From positions 1 to 41,403 of IMG/VR virus record IMGVR_UViG_3300042197_004928: a stretch of DNA of 41,403 bases, one strand, 5' to 3'. The DNA is from a virus. Both the position numbers and the translations under genes were made by a program. Within the stretch, counting starts at the first letter, position 1; each line of letters opens with the position of its first letter. A model generated the notes under the pieces. It was not told the DNA's origin. It did not search any database and worked only from the letters and a program-made list of their open reading frames with translations. Shown here one piece after another: positions 16,401-24,293 of this stretch.

Positions 16401-18187
16401 GCGGCACCTCCCGGAGCCTTCGTCCGTCCCTTCCTCGCCAGCCACCCGCCCAGCGCGCCGTTGAGCACGGCGGCGCCCATGTTGGCGGTCATCGCGTCGG
16501 CCAGGGCGGTGGTGTCGAGCAGCGGGGCCAGCTCCTCCGGCAGCGCGTTCTGTGCGTGGGTCAGCAGGCGGTCGAACTCGGCGTCGGTGACCTTGGGACT
16601 CTCCGCGGCGAGGATGAGCGCCTGGAACCAGGGCACCGCCCCGCCCAGCCACTTGGCCTCCACGCCGGTGACCGATTCCGCGACGGCGACCGCCAGCTTG
16701 CGTTGCGCCGCCGGTGGCGACGGCTGGCGGGTGGCGGGGGTGGCGGCCGCGACGAGGTCGCCCGGCTTGGGCTCCTGGGGATTGGGTTCCTTGCTCATTG
16801 GATCAGTGGGCATTCCACCCCGCGGCTCCAGCACGGCCTCGCCGTCCTTGGGGATCGGGATGCCGAGCTTATCGTGGGCAAACTGGATGGGCACCCGCAC
16901 CCCGGCCTCGCCGGCGGTCTTGAACATCTCGGCCATCGCCTTCGTGTCCTCCTCCTCCTCAATGTCCGGCACCAGGTAGGGGCATTCCGCGTCGTCGCCG
17001 AAGTTAAGCCGCGACCAGGCGGGGATGAGCTGGCTGTTCAGCACGCGGGCGGCGAACCGGCACACGGCCTGTTCCCGGTCGCTCAGCACGCCGGCATGGA
17101 CCGTGCCCAGGGCGCGGCTGCCGGAATTGCCCACGTCGGTCGTCAGGGTCTGGCCGAGGACAAGGATGTCGCAGATCCGGTCCACGGCGTTGAGCAGGCG
17201 CTCCTGCGGTCCCTCGGCGCTGGCCTTCACCGCCTCGAGCAGCTGGATCGTGGTGCCCTCGGGGAACGCGGCCCAGGCGGCGCTGCCCATGTTGGCCAGC
17301 ATCGCCTCGATCTTGCCGATGGTGTCGGCGTCGGCGCCCTTGGCGTAGTTGGCCCACCGGATCGGCTGGCCGAAGAGCTGGCCGAAGTTGAGGAACCACT
17401 CCCAGGAGAAGTTGCTGGCCGCCCAGAAGAACGCGAGCGGCTGCAGCAGTGCGGCGCCGGCCGGATGCCCCGACTTCTGCTTTGCCACCGCCACCACGAA
17501 CTTGTCTGGCAGGAACTCCACCCAATTCTCTCCGGCTCCCGGCTCCGCGCTCCCGGCTCCGCGCCCCCCGAGCGCCTCGGCCTTCAGCATCAGGCGGTCG
17601 GCCTGGCCGCGGCGATCCGGGTAGCCGTAGAGCTTGGGGTTCACCCAACGCGCAGCGCGCGGCACGACGACGGCGCCCGTCTCGCCCGCACGGGTTTCCC
17701 AGAGGATCTCCTGGACGGAGATGCACTTGCCCCAGCCGTCCAGGATGTCGAACAGCAGGCCCTCGAAATCGTTCTCGTCGCCGAACGGGTCCGGCCGCAT
17801 GCCCCACAGGGCCTCCTCCAGCTGGGCTGCCCGGCGCTCGGCCTCGGCGGTCGGCTTGGCCCCCTTGCGGGCGAACGGTTGGGCGAACCATTCGATGGCG
17901 AGCGCCTTCTCGCGGAGCTTCTTGAGGTTGCCCTGCAGGCGGGGCCAGGTCCGTTCCATCAGGTCGAACATCTCCCACTGCCGCGTGAGGTCGCCCTGGA
18001 GCGCGTCGCGGATGAGGTATTCCACCATCTGTGGGGTGTAGTGCTTCACCTCCGGCGCGAGCCAGCGGTCCTGCACGGCGGGATTGAGCCACCAGTCGCC
18101 GAGCGGTTCGGACCGAGGCCGAGGGGCGGCGGCCGCCCAGCGGGCGAAGGCGAGGGCGGGTTTGGCGAGGGCGGCGCGGAGGTTCAT
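16397..18187 (-). CDS. Portal protein, DUF935 / Mu gp29 family
   Basis: 596 residues starting MNLRAALAKPALAFARWAAA. Hallmarks of DUF935 portals are visible: YTPQMVEYLIRDALQGDLTR, an HEX-like stretch MERTWPRLQGNLKKLREKAL, and the clip/crown part LFDILDGWGKCISVQEILWE. The dodecameric portal forms the DNA entry and exit channel at a capsid vertex. It lies directly after the large terminase (4-bp overlap), as in Mu. Around 17529-17571 a GGGAGC-type repeat encodes an inserted Gly/Ala/Ser/Glu/Pro loop (GAGSAEPGAGEN), apparently tolerated by the fold. The C-terminal 130 residues are Ala/Pro-rich and then helical. Confidence 0.9.
   Translation of the reverse strand: MNLRAALAKPALAFARWAAAAPRPRSEPLGDWWLNPAVQDRWLAPEVKHYTPQMVEYLIRDALQGDLTRQWEMFDLMERTWPRLQGNLKKLREKALAIEWFAQPFARKGAKPTAEAERRAAQLEEALWGMRPDPFGDENDFEGLLFDILDGWGKCISVQEILWETRAGETGAVVVPRAARWVNPKLYGYPDRRGQADRLMLKAEALGGRGAGSAEPGAGENWVEFLPDKFVVAVAKQKSGHPAGAALLQPLAFFWAASNFSWEWFLNFGQLFGQPIRWANYAKGADADTIGKIEAMLANMGSAAWAAFPEGTTIQLLEAVKASAEGPQERLLNAVDRICDILVLGQTLTTDVGNSGSRALGTVHAGVLSDREQAVCRFAARVLNSQLIPAWSRLNFGDDAECPYLVPDIEEEEDTKAMAEMFKTAGEAGVRVPIQFAHDKLGIPIPKDGEAVLEPRGGMPTDPMSKEPNPQEPKPGDLVAAATPATRQPSPPAAQRKLAVAVAESVTGVEAKWLGGAVPWFQALILAAESPKVTDAEFDRLLTHAQNALPEELAPLLDTTALADAMTANMGAAVLNGALGGWLARKGRTKAPGGAA
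17529..17571. repeat. GGGAGC-type repeat inside the portal gene
   Basis: CTCCGGCTCCCGGCTCCGCG and following bases are the reverse-complement form of the repeat. In frame it codes for a short GAGSAEPGAG insert in the portal. Confidence 0.65.
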
Positions 18188-19761
18188 CGGACGGAGCTCA
18201 GGGGTGCGGGTTGAAAGCGGACCGGCTGCACGCGGATGCCGACGGTGGTTTCCAGGGCACCGTTGGTGGAGTCGAGCGCATGCAGGGCAAGCTTATGGCT
18301 GTCGAAGGTATCCCCGTGCTCGCCGTTGGGTCCCAGCTCGGCAGTGAAGGAACCCCGGTCGCGTTTGACCAGGCGCAGGTCCGCCTTGAGGTAACGCTCC
18401 GGGGCCACGGTGAGCTGGTTGTCGTCGAACGCGGCCACCAGCCCGTTGCCGAGGGCCGCCTTGCGGGTGAGCGGCTCCCCGCCGGGCTGTTCCACCGTCT
18501 CGCTTCCCACGATGTCCTCGACCGGCACCAGCGCGGCGAGGGCGCGCCGGACGTTCACGCAGTGGTAACGTTCGGAGGTGGCGTCCTGGCACAGGCGCCG
18601 CGCCCGGCCGCCGACGATTCGGCGGTTCACCGTTTCCACCACCTGGCGGAGGCGGTTGATGGCTATCTCGGGGTCGGGCGTCTTCCACACCAGGGTCAGC
18701 GGCGCGATGAGCTCCGCGCCGGCCCGTTCCAGGACCGTGACGGCGGTGGGATTGCTGGCATCCTTCTCGGTGGTGGCCCAGTCCACGCCGATGCCCACGG
18801 CACCGCTGCCGAGGTGTTCGGCCAGCCAGTCCAGCCCACGGGCCAGGTCCCGGTCATCCTGGACCTGCAGGCAGAGGCAGCGGCCCACGCCACGGCGCTG
18901 GGCGCTGTCGAGTTGCAGCAGGCCCACGGCCGCGCTGCCGCCCAGGACGAACTTCACGCCGTAGTTGCGGTCCCAGGCTTCCTTGTCCGGCGCGTGGGCG
19001 CGCGATTCATCGGGGGAGATGGGTTTGCCCGTGTCGTCGTCGTAGAGCGGCACGCCGTCGGCGTGGGCATCCCAGGCATCCACCCGTAGAACCCACACGC
19101 CCAGTTCGCTGCGATACCAGTTGCCCTTGGGGTTCACCGGCAGCTCGGTGCCAATCGGCGGGGCGAGCAGCTCGAAGCTGTAGTGCGAATCGTCGGGCGG
19201 CGGCGTGGTGGTGAGGATGCAGCGGAACGCCTGGTTGCTCGCGATGATCGGCGACACGGCTTCCCACACTTCGCGGAAGTTCTTCACCCGGCCCACCTCG
19301 TCGAGGATCAGGTCGCCGGTTTCGCCCACGGCATCGGGCGTGAGGGCAACGACCTTGGTGCGCGAGTAGGTCGTGCGGTCGTGGTAGAGGCGCAGTTCCA
19401 GGCGGGACTGCTCGTAGATCTCCGCGAAGTGGTCGGCGTCGAGTTCGGCCACGGACTTGCCGTCGGCCGAGTTCACCGCCTGCAACTGGAGCTTCGCGCC
19501 GGCCGCCTCCTGCATGAAGGTCCGGATCGCCGCCTGCAGCACGCCGGATTCCTTGCGGATGATCTCGCGGGCCAGATCCAGCTTCACCGAGCCGAACACC
19601 ACGCTGTGGCCGGCCTGCTTCATCATCTTCTTCAGCGCAATCTTGCCGGCCTTGGTGGTCTTGCCGTATTGGCGCCGGCAGAGGAATCCGCTGATGCGGT
19701 GCCGCTCCACACCGCGACCGAACTCCAGCTGGCCGGCCCGTTCCTTTAAGATTCCGCTCAT
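18184..19761 (-). CDS. Terminase large subunit, Mu gp28-like
   Basis: 525 residues from the ATG at 19761, which overlaps the small-subunit stop (ATGA); the frame extends further upstream as a shadow. A variant Walker A lies at about residues 28-36 (CRRQYGKTT, K34), Walker B at about 150-155 (GDLILDE, E155), the coupling motif at about 182-187 (ILTTTPPP), and the first nuclease Asp at about 327 (GIGVDWATTEKD). The ATPase packages DNA into proheads and the RNase-H-like nuclease cuts it; in Mu-type phages packaging starts from the integrated phage end and takes some host DNA. It is followed by the portal with a 4-bp overlap. Confidence 0.92.
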   Translation of the reverse strand: MSGILKERAGQLEFGRGVERHRISGFLCRRQYGKTTKAGKIALKKMMKQAGHSVVFGSVKLDLAREIIRKESGVLQAAIRTFMQEAAGAKLQLQAVNSADGKSVAELDADHFAEIYEQSRLELRLYHDRTTYSRTKVVALTPDAVGETGDLILDEVGRVKNFREVWEAVSPIIASNQAFRCILTTTPPPDDSHYSFELLAPPIGTELPVNPKGNWYRSELGVWVLRVDAWDAHADGVPLYDDDTGKPISPDESRAHAPDKEAWDRNYGVKFVLGGSAAVGLLQLDSAQRRGVGRCLCLQVQDDRDLARGLDWLAEHLGSGAVGIGVDWATTEKDASNPTAVTVLERAGAELIAPLTLVWKTPDPEIAINRLRQVVETVNRRIVGGRARRLCQDATSERYHCVNVRRALAALVPVEDIVGSETVEQPGGEPLTRKAALGNGLVAAFDDNQLTVAPERYLKADLRLVKRDRGSFTAELGPNGEHGDTFDSHKLALHALDSTNGALETTVGIRVQPVRFQPAPLSSVR

Positions 19762-20351
19762 GTCGCCTTTGCCTCCGGCTGGGCGTGCCAGTCCTCGCCG
19801 AACATGAGCGCGCCGAGCTGTTCGATCTTTTCCGCGTTGCTGGCCGGGCCGGCGGCGATGTCCTTCGCCCGCTGGTCGGCCGCCCATTGCAGGAACAGCT
19901 CGCACGTCTCCCGCCGGAAGCGGGCCTGGTCGAGCTTGAGAGCCTCCCGGTCCTTCTGGGACCGCTGGAGGGAAACGAAGCTCTTGGTGTCCCGCTTACG
20001 GATGGACAGGAGGGTGAAGAGCTTGAGCCCCTGCCGGTCCAATTCCTCCTGGGTGATGTTGGGATTCGCCGCCCGCTCGGCTTCGAGCATCGACTCCACG
20101 GTCTGCTCGTTGGCCTGGAAATCTTCCTCCAGCTCCAGCCGGTCGCGGATGTTGCTGAGCGTGGCCGGCGATGGGGGCTGGCCTGCCCACCGGCCCGTCT
20201 TCCAGGGCGGCAACCGCCGGAGGATTTCCTTGTCCGACGGGTTCCGCGTGCGCAGCGCCGTGTGGAGCCACTGCAGGGTCGCGTCCGAGAGCTGGGCCTC
20301 GTAGGAGTTGGTCCACTGCGGACCCTTTTCGACCTGTTCGGGGGCGGACAT
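19758..20351 (-). CDS. Terminase small subunit, Mu gp27-like (DUF3486-type)
   Basis: 197 residues starting MSAPEQVEKGPQWTNSYEAQ. It is nearly all helical, with an N-terminal region that could carry an HTH (DATLQWLHTALRTRNPSDKE) and a long coiled coil (EEDFQANEQTVESMLEAERA). It sits immediately upstream of the large terminase with a 4-bp overlap, the place and size of DUF3486 gp27 in Mu. Small terminases recognise packaging DNA. Assignment is mainly by position and helical content. Confidence 0.7.
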   Translation of the reverse strand: MSAPEQVEKGPQWTNSYEAQLSDATLQWLHTALRTRNPSDKEILRRLPPWKTGRWAGQPPSPATLSNIRDRLELEEDFQANEQTVESMLEAERAANPNITQEELDRQGLKLFTLLSIRKRDTKSFVSLQRSQKDREALKLDQARFRRETCELFLQWAADQRAKDIAAGPASNAEKIEQLGALMFGEDWHAQPEAKAT

Positions 20352-20355
20352 GGCG

Positions 20356-20376
20356 CAAAAACGGGGTCAGGCCCCT
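20356..20376 (-). other. Short GC hairpin plus T-run upstream of the small terminase
   Basis: Read on the minus strand: GGGGCCTGACCCCGTTTTT, 5 bp before the terminase small-subunit ATG. The 143-bp gap 20352-20494 also holds CCCCC-A-GGGGG around 20429. The stem is short, so termination or attenuation is only a possibility. Confidence 0.35.
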
Positions 20377-20494
20377 TCGCAGGACCGCTTATGGCCGCGA
20401 ACGGCAGCCACGTAGGCGCATCGGAACCCCCAGGGGGCTGTCTGGACACCGGGCAAAACGTCCTGGGGCATTTTAAGGGGCATCGCGAAAAGGG

Positions 20495-21286
20495 TCAGGC
20501 GGGGGTGATGATGAGTTCGCCGAACGTCGCCGCGGCGTGGGTGGCGTTGTTCGCCCGCCGGTTCCGGGTCACCACGGGACGCACCTGGCAATCGGCGAAC
20601 AGTTTCCGGTTCTCCTTCGAGTCGTTGACCGTCAGGAGCCAGCGGCCGCGCAGGCGGTCGAGCCGGGAACGGAGCTGGACCATGTCCTCCTGCTTCCAGG
20701 GCGAGTAAGCCTTGATGTCCCCGCCCACATACGGCGGGTCCAGGAAGAAGAAGCTCCGCTCCGCGTCGTAGTTCTGGAGGCAGCGTTCGTAGGGCAGGTT
20801 CTCGACCACGACCTTGTTCAGGCGCTTGCGGATGCCTTCCAACCGGTCGCCGATGTCGTCGCGGTCGAAACCCACGCCCCCGCCCTTGGCCTTGGCCACG
20901 CCGAAACTCTGGCCACCGCCGCCGAACGAGGCGCGGTTCCGCAGCAGGAAACGGGCGGCCCGCTGGATCTCGGTCAGGCCGGGCTGGGCACGGAAGTCGT
21001 GGAAGTCCTGGCGGCTGGCCACGAACCAGCGCATCTCCTCCAGCAGGGCCGGCAGGTGGAAGTGCGCGTTGCGCATCAGGGCCACGATGTCGCCGTTGAG
21101 GTCGTTGAGGACCTCGGTCGAATGGCGTTCCTTGGCGAGGGTCAGCGCGGCGGAGCCGGCGAACACCTCGCAGAAGCAGTCGCAGGCGTCGGCCGCGGGC
21201 ACGAGCGGCAGCAGTTCCTTGAGCAGGCGGCGCTTGCCACCGGGCCAGCGGAGCAACGGGCGGACGGGTTCGGGGGCGGCGTTCAT
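20495..21286 (-). CDS. D12-class N6-adenine DNA methyltransferase (Dam-like)
   Basis: 263 residues. The family motifs are clear: LLRWPGGKRR at about residues 11-20, the SAM-binding motif CEVFAGSAALTL at 39-50 and the catalytic FLDPPYVGGD at 181-190. The enzyme transfers methyl groups to adenine N6 in a short target, often GATC. In phages these orphan methyltransferases protect DNA against restriction or tune gene timing, comparable in purpose to Mu Mom modification. It is in the leftward module between a small winged-helix-like gene (ATGA overlap) and the terminase genes. No restriction enzyme partner is visible. Confidence 0.92.
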   Translation of the reverse strand: MNAAPEPVRPLLRWPGGKRRLLKELLPLVPAADACDCFCEVFAGSAALTLAKERHSTEVLNDLNGDIVALMRNAHFHLPALLEEMRWFVASRQDFHDFRAQPGLTEIQRAARFLLRNRASFGGGGQSFGVAKAKGGGVGFDRDDIGDRLEGIRKRLNKVVVENLPYERCLQNYDAERSFFFLDPPYVGGDIKAYSPWKQEDMVQLRSRLDRLRGRWLLTVNDSKENRKLFADCQVRPVVTRNRRANNATHAAATFGELIITPA

Positions 21287-21585
21287 GGTTGGTCGAGGCC
21301 GCGTTCCTGGCAGTATTCACGGCCGGCGGCGGTCAGGTTCCACCGGCTGTCGGCCGGGTTCAGCTTCACCACCCGGAGCACCAGGGCCTTGCCCAGGGCG
21401 TTGGTGGCGTCGCCCAGGTAGTCGAGCTCCGCGGCGAGCGTGTCGGCGTCCAGGCGGGGCAGCGCCTCGCTGCGCACGGCGGCCAGCAGCAGGCTGCCCG
21501 GCGTGCCCCAGCGCAGGCCGTGCCGCGCCAGGTAGCGCAGCAGGCACATGTGGAGCAGCTCGCGGTCGGCGGGGGTCAGGTTCAT
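21283..21585 (-). CDS. Small winged-helix-like protein
   Basis: 100 residues (MNLTPADRELLHMCLLRYLA...). Helices HMCLLRYLARHG, TLAAELDYLGDA and the end LTAAGREYCQERG follow the layout of small winged-helix proteins that end in LTxxGR. Coupled by ATGA overlaps to genes on both sides. It lies where Mu has the small gp25/gp26 genes before the terminases. DNA binding is inferred from the pattern only. Confidence 0.5.
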   Translation of the reverse strand: MNLTPADRELLHMCLLRYLARHGLRWGTPGSLLLAAVRSEALPRLDADTLAAELDYLGDATNALGKALVLRVVKLNPADSRWNLTAAGREYCQERGLDQP

Positions 21586-22010
21586 TTCAGGTTCCCGGTG
21601 TTGCGCAGGAGGGCGACGATCTGCATGGGCTGGTCGCGCAGGGCCTGGCCGAATTCCGCCGCCTGGTTGTCGATCCGGGCCGCCAACTCCTTGCGCATGG
21701 AGTCCATGCGCTGGTCCAACCCCTCCACCACCGTGTCAATGTGGGCCCGGAGTTCCACGCGGCTGTGATCGCTGGCGCTGGACATGGCCGTGATGCGCGC
21801 CTCCATGGCCACGAGGTCGCCGCGGGTGGCGTAGTCCCCCTTGGGCTGGTATCGGCCGGCCGAATCGGCCTGCACATCCGCGCCGGTCGGCCGGCTGATG
21901 TCGCGCCACAGGCCGATTACGGATCTGAGGGCCACCGCCAGTCCGGCGATGGAGAGCACAAGCCAGCCGATGGACTGGGCCGAGGAAGGATCGGGGAGTT
22001 GGGCAAACAT
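21582..22010 (-). CDS. Membrane-anchored coiled-coil protein (DUF2730-like position)
   Basis: 142 residues with one transmembrane segment at about 14-34 (IGWLVLSIAGLAVALRSVIG) and a long coiled coil from about 60 to the end (VAMEARITAMSS... ELRAHIDTVVEGLDQRMDSM). This resembles the small membrane/coiled-coil genes (DUF2730) that precede the terminases in Mu-like phages; a part in lysis (spanin- or antiholin-like) is also possible. It is downstream of the lipoprotein gene, giving a membrane pair. Confidence 0.6.
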   Translation of the reverse strand: MFAQLPDPSSAQSIGWLVLSIAGLAVALRSVIGLWRDISRPTGADVQADSAGRYQPKGDYATRGDLVAMEARITAMSSASDHSRVELRAHIDTVVEGLDQRMDSMRKELAARIDNQAAEFGQALRDQPMQIVALLRNTGNLK

Positions 22011-22038
22011 GGGAGCTAGGAGCTAGGAGCGGGGAGTC
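22011..22038. repeat. GGGAGC-type repeat supplying a stop codon
   Basis: GGGAGCTAGGAGCTAGGAGC followed by GGGGAGTC. The minus-strand reading of a GCTAGG unit provides the TAG stop (22025-22023) of the lipoprotein gene. Confidence 0.75.
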
Positions 22039-22910
22039 GCCGCGGTGAGTTCGTCCCGGCGGCGCCGGATGACGGCCAGGTCCGCGGCCGACCATTGGTG
22101 CGGCTGCAGGGGTTGCCCGGAGTTGGCAAACGCCATGACCGCACTGAGCGACCGGTTGGGCGGATCTCCGGGTTGGGGCGCCGGGTCAATGGGCACCGGC
22201 CGGGGGGGCGGGTTTTCCAACCCGCCGAGCGGACTGGAAAGTCCGCGCCCCTGAGGCAGCAGGGAGACGGTGTCGTCGGTGCGCTCCTCCACCAGGCCGT
22301 GGATCAGGTCCTTGACCCCGGCGGCGCGTTGGGCGGCCTCCAGGCCGCGGACCACCTGCAGGTCCACGGCCGCGGTGTAGCCGGGCAGCTGCAGCGCCGC
22401 CTTGCGGACGGACTCGACGTTCTCGACCAGCACCCCGGCCGTCTCCTGCCAGGTCATCGCCTCGCCCAGCGCCTTCCGGCGGCGGCGTTCGTTGACCAGG
22501 CCGAAGAACGAGCCGAGCAGGCCGAGCCCGACGGACGCGGCGGCCCCGCCCCAGGGCACGGGCGCGAGGCCGCCGGCCGTGGCCGTGACCGAGGCGGCCA
22601 GCGGGGACAGGGACACGTTGGTGTAAAAGACCGGCGGCGAGACCAGCGTGACGACGTTCGTGGCCAGCGCGGTCACCAGGTTGGTGACCACCACCGTGTT
22701 GGTGACCGGCCGGGCGTTCACCGTCTCGACCACCGTGTTGGTCTGGACGATCTGGACCACGTTCGTGCGGACGACCTCGACCACGTTGGTCTGGGCCGGC
22801 CGCAGTTGCACAGGGGTGGATTGGCAGCCGGCGAGCAGCAGGCAGGCGAGCGCGCCGAGGATAACCCAAATCAGGGCACCGGTGAGAAACAGGGGGAGCC
22901 GTGGTTTCAT
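22023..22910 (-). CDS. Predicted lipoprotein with Thr-Asn-Val repeats
   Basis: 295 residues. The N-terminus has two Arg/Lys and a hydrophobic core ending in LLLAGCQST: a lipobox with Cys at about residue 29. Residues about 40-90 are a tandem array of TNVV-type units (QTNVVEVVRTNVVQIVQTNT), likely a beta-rich or stalk region. A second hydrophobic segment lies at about 115-135 (AAASVGLGLLGSFFGLV) followed by ERRRRK. The C-terminal third is helical with a Pro-rich linker. It could be an outer-membrane lysis factor (o-spanin-like) or a surface exclusion protein; neither is shown by the sequence. Confidence 0.6.
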   Translation of the reverse strand: MKPRLPLFLTGALIWVILGALACLLLAGCQSTPVQLRPAQTNVVEVVRTNVVQIVQTNTVVETVNARPVTNTVVVTNLVTALATNVVTLVSPPVFYTNVSLSPLAASVTATAGGLAPVPWGGAAASVGLGLLGSFFGLVNERRRRKALGEAMTWQETAGVLVENVESVRKAALQLPGYTAAVDLQVVRGLEAAQRAAGVKDLIHGLVEERTDDTVSLLPQGRGLSSPLGGLENPPPRPVPIDPAPQPGDPPNRSLSAVMAFANSGQPLQPHQWSAADLAVIRRRRDELTAATPRS

Positions 22911-22924
22911 GGGAGAAAGGAAGA

Positions 22925-23067
22925 GGTTCCGGCCAGCCGGAGGAACGGCACGCTGGACGACGAGCCCGTTGGATTGGGCCGGCCGGAACCGAAAAGGGGG
23001 GAGCTTACGCCACTGGTGGCGGACGCCCGGTGGCGGGCTGACCAGGGAGCACTCGCCACTAGTGGCG
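22925..23067. repeat. Cluster of inverted repeats (REP-like)
   Basis: The 362-bp gap 22911-23272 has no convincing gene. It holds GGTTCCGGCC (22925-22934) with its complement GGCCGGAACC (22981-22990); the palindrome CGCCACTGGTGGCG (23008-23021); the hairpin GCCCG-GTGG-CGGGC (23025-23038); and the palindrome CGCCACTAGTGGCG (23054-23067). The two 14-mers differ by one base at the centre. This is the layout of intergenic REP/BIME clusters. Confidence 0.75.
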
Positions 23068-23116
23068 AAAGGTCGGCCGGGAGGGCGTTTGTCCGTCGTG
23101 AAGCAGCGTCCAACAT

Positions 23117-23189
23117 GCGCCCACAGAGTGGGCGCACCTAGGGGCCAATGTCGTCCGGCACCGCGGCCAACGCGGTCAACGCGGCGAGA
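23117..23189 (+). repeat. 73-bp structured repeat, copy 2 (CAC-AGA-GTG hairpin element)
   Basis: Perfect 8-bp stem GCGCCCAC / GTGGGCGC around AGA (23117-23135), TGTCGTCC at 23149 and AACGCGGTC AACGCGGCG AGA ending at 23189. It aligns ungapped to 15528-15600. Both stem pairs that differ between the copies change on both sides, so pairing is kept. Confidence 0.8.
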
Positions 23190-23221
23190 AAATGAGGAAA
23201 AAGAGGGCGGCCGGACGAATC

Positions 23222-23240
23222 CGAAGGCAGGAAGGCAGGA
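23222..23240. repeat. GGAAGGCA-type repeat
   Basis: CGAAGGCAGGAAGGCAGGA, the same unit as at early-gene junctions 35783-35803, 36880-36899 and (variant) 33707-33729. Confidence 0.6.
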
Positions 23241-23272
23241 AAAGCGGGCCGACGGGAGCGCCCGAGTCCAAC

Positions 23273-24247
23273 TCAGTTAGCTTTGGGAGAGGGTAGCAAA
23301 CTGAAGCGGCCGTCCACAACTGTCTTACCATCTTCGACTAACTCCCATGCTCCAAAACCCGTGTTAGTCGCATCGAACCCTTCAAAGTTGGCGTAAAAAA
23401 CGCCGTTGGGGATCACTTCGAGCCTGAACTCCGCAACGCTGGCGTGCAGGCGACGATACACAATCCGTCCGGTGCCGTTTAATCCCAACTCGCCGGTGAC
23501 CGCGGCCTCCGCGTTCGTCGATATTGCGAGTCGCGCAGTTCCGAGCGTGGCATAGGGGGGCAAGGCGAAGAATGCTGTCAGGTTCATCTGCCGCCCGGCC
23601 AAGGTTTCGGGAGGCAGGGTGCGATTCAAGAAACTCAATTGGACCGTGCGGCTGGTTGCGACTCCAAACGCGTTGCTCGCCACCAGCCATATGGTCGTCC
23701 GATGGCGATCTGCGGTCTGGATGTTCAGCTCCTCGCCCTGACCGATCGGGGTGTGGTAGGTTGCCTTGAACCACGCCACACTCATGGGCGTGGCCCCGCG
23801 CACGTTTGCCCGATAAAGCCACGCAAAGATGTCGTCCTTGTAAATCCAACGGGACTCCGGCTGCACAGCAACGACGGGAGCGCCGGTGTTTTCCACGAGG
23901 CAGAACGATTTCACATCGGCGCGTCGGTCTAGCCACAGAGTCCAATTGGAATTCCCGGCCTGCAGTTGGCGTGGTTCCCCAGCCTGCCACCACAGGCGAT
24001 CAGGCGCCCGCTCAAGTGGCCACTCTTGTTCCTTGGTTTGATCCAGTCGCCACGTCCCTGCATGGGGAGTGGTCGCTTCGAGGATCACGCCCACGTCAGG
24101 CCCCAGGTTTGTCCATCCAATGGCCTTCAGCTTCGGGCCTGAATCTTGAACCTGCGCCGGTGAATAACTCGGGAGTAAGAGCGCCAATGCTGCCCCCGCC
24201 AGTGTCCGACCCAGCCAACCAACCTGTGCGCGCAGCCCGGCGACCAC
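23273..24247 (-). CDS. Secreted Ig-like cargo protein
   Basis: 324 residues from a GTG at 24247 that has GGAGG 9 nt upstream; the ATG at 24295 would overlap the start of a plus-strand gene. The N-terminus is a signal peptide (TLAGAALALLLPSYSPAQ). The body is strand-rich; a segment around residues 150-220 (MSVAWFKATYH ... TTIWLVASNAFGVATSRTV) has the Ig/I-set pattern seen in many verrucomicrobial secreted proteins. Base composition is visibly lower in G+C than in the flanking phage genes, as expected of recently acquired cargo. It lies between the phage late genes and the repressor, the usual place of lysogenic conversion genes. Possible roles are surface modification or superinfection exclusion; nothing in the sequence settles this. 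Confidence 0.6.
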   Translation of the reverse strand: MVAGLRAQVGWLGRTLAGAALALLLPSYSPAQVQDSGPKLKAIGWTNLGPDVGVILEATTPHAGTWRLDQTKEQEWPLERAPDRLWWQAGEPRQLQAGNSNWTLWLDRRADVKSFCLVENTGAPVVAVQPESRWIYKDDIFAWLYRANVRGATPMSVAWFKATYHTPIGQGEELNIQTADRHRTTIWLVASNAFGVATSRTVQLSFLNRTLPPETLAGRQMNLTAFFALPPYATLGTARLAISTNAEAAVTGELGLNGTGRIVYRRLHASVAEFRLEVIPNGVFYANFEGFDATNTGFGAWELVEDGKTVVDGRFSLLPSPKAN

Positions 24248-24293
24248 CTTGAGCGACCTCCGCGAAACCACCGGGAACACAAGGACAGAATAC

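Noticed and set aside
19762-19905. N-terminal extension of the large terminase
   Set aside because: It overlaps the small subunit gene and has shadow composition; the ATG at 19761 overlaps the small-subunit stop.
22907-23137. Minus-strand ORF of 76 codons overlapping the lipoprotein start by ATGA
   Set aside because: It runs through the inverted-repeat island and the CAC-AGA-GTG element and has a Ser/Pro/Arg-rich random composition; the overlap seems to be chance.
22925-23240. CRISPR array
   Set aside because: The repeats are palindromic, few, of different lengths and without regular spacers.
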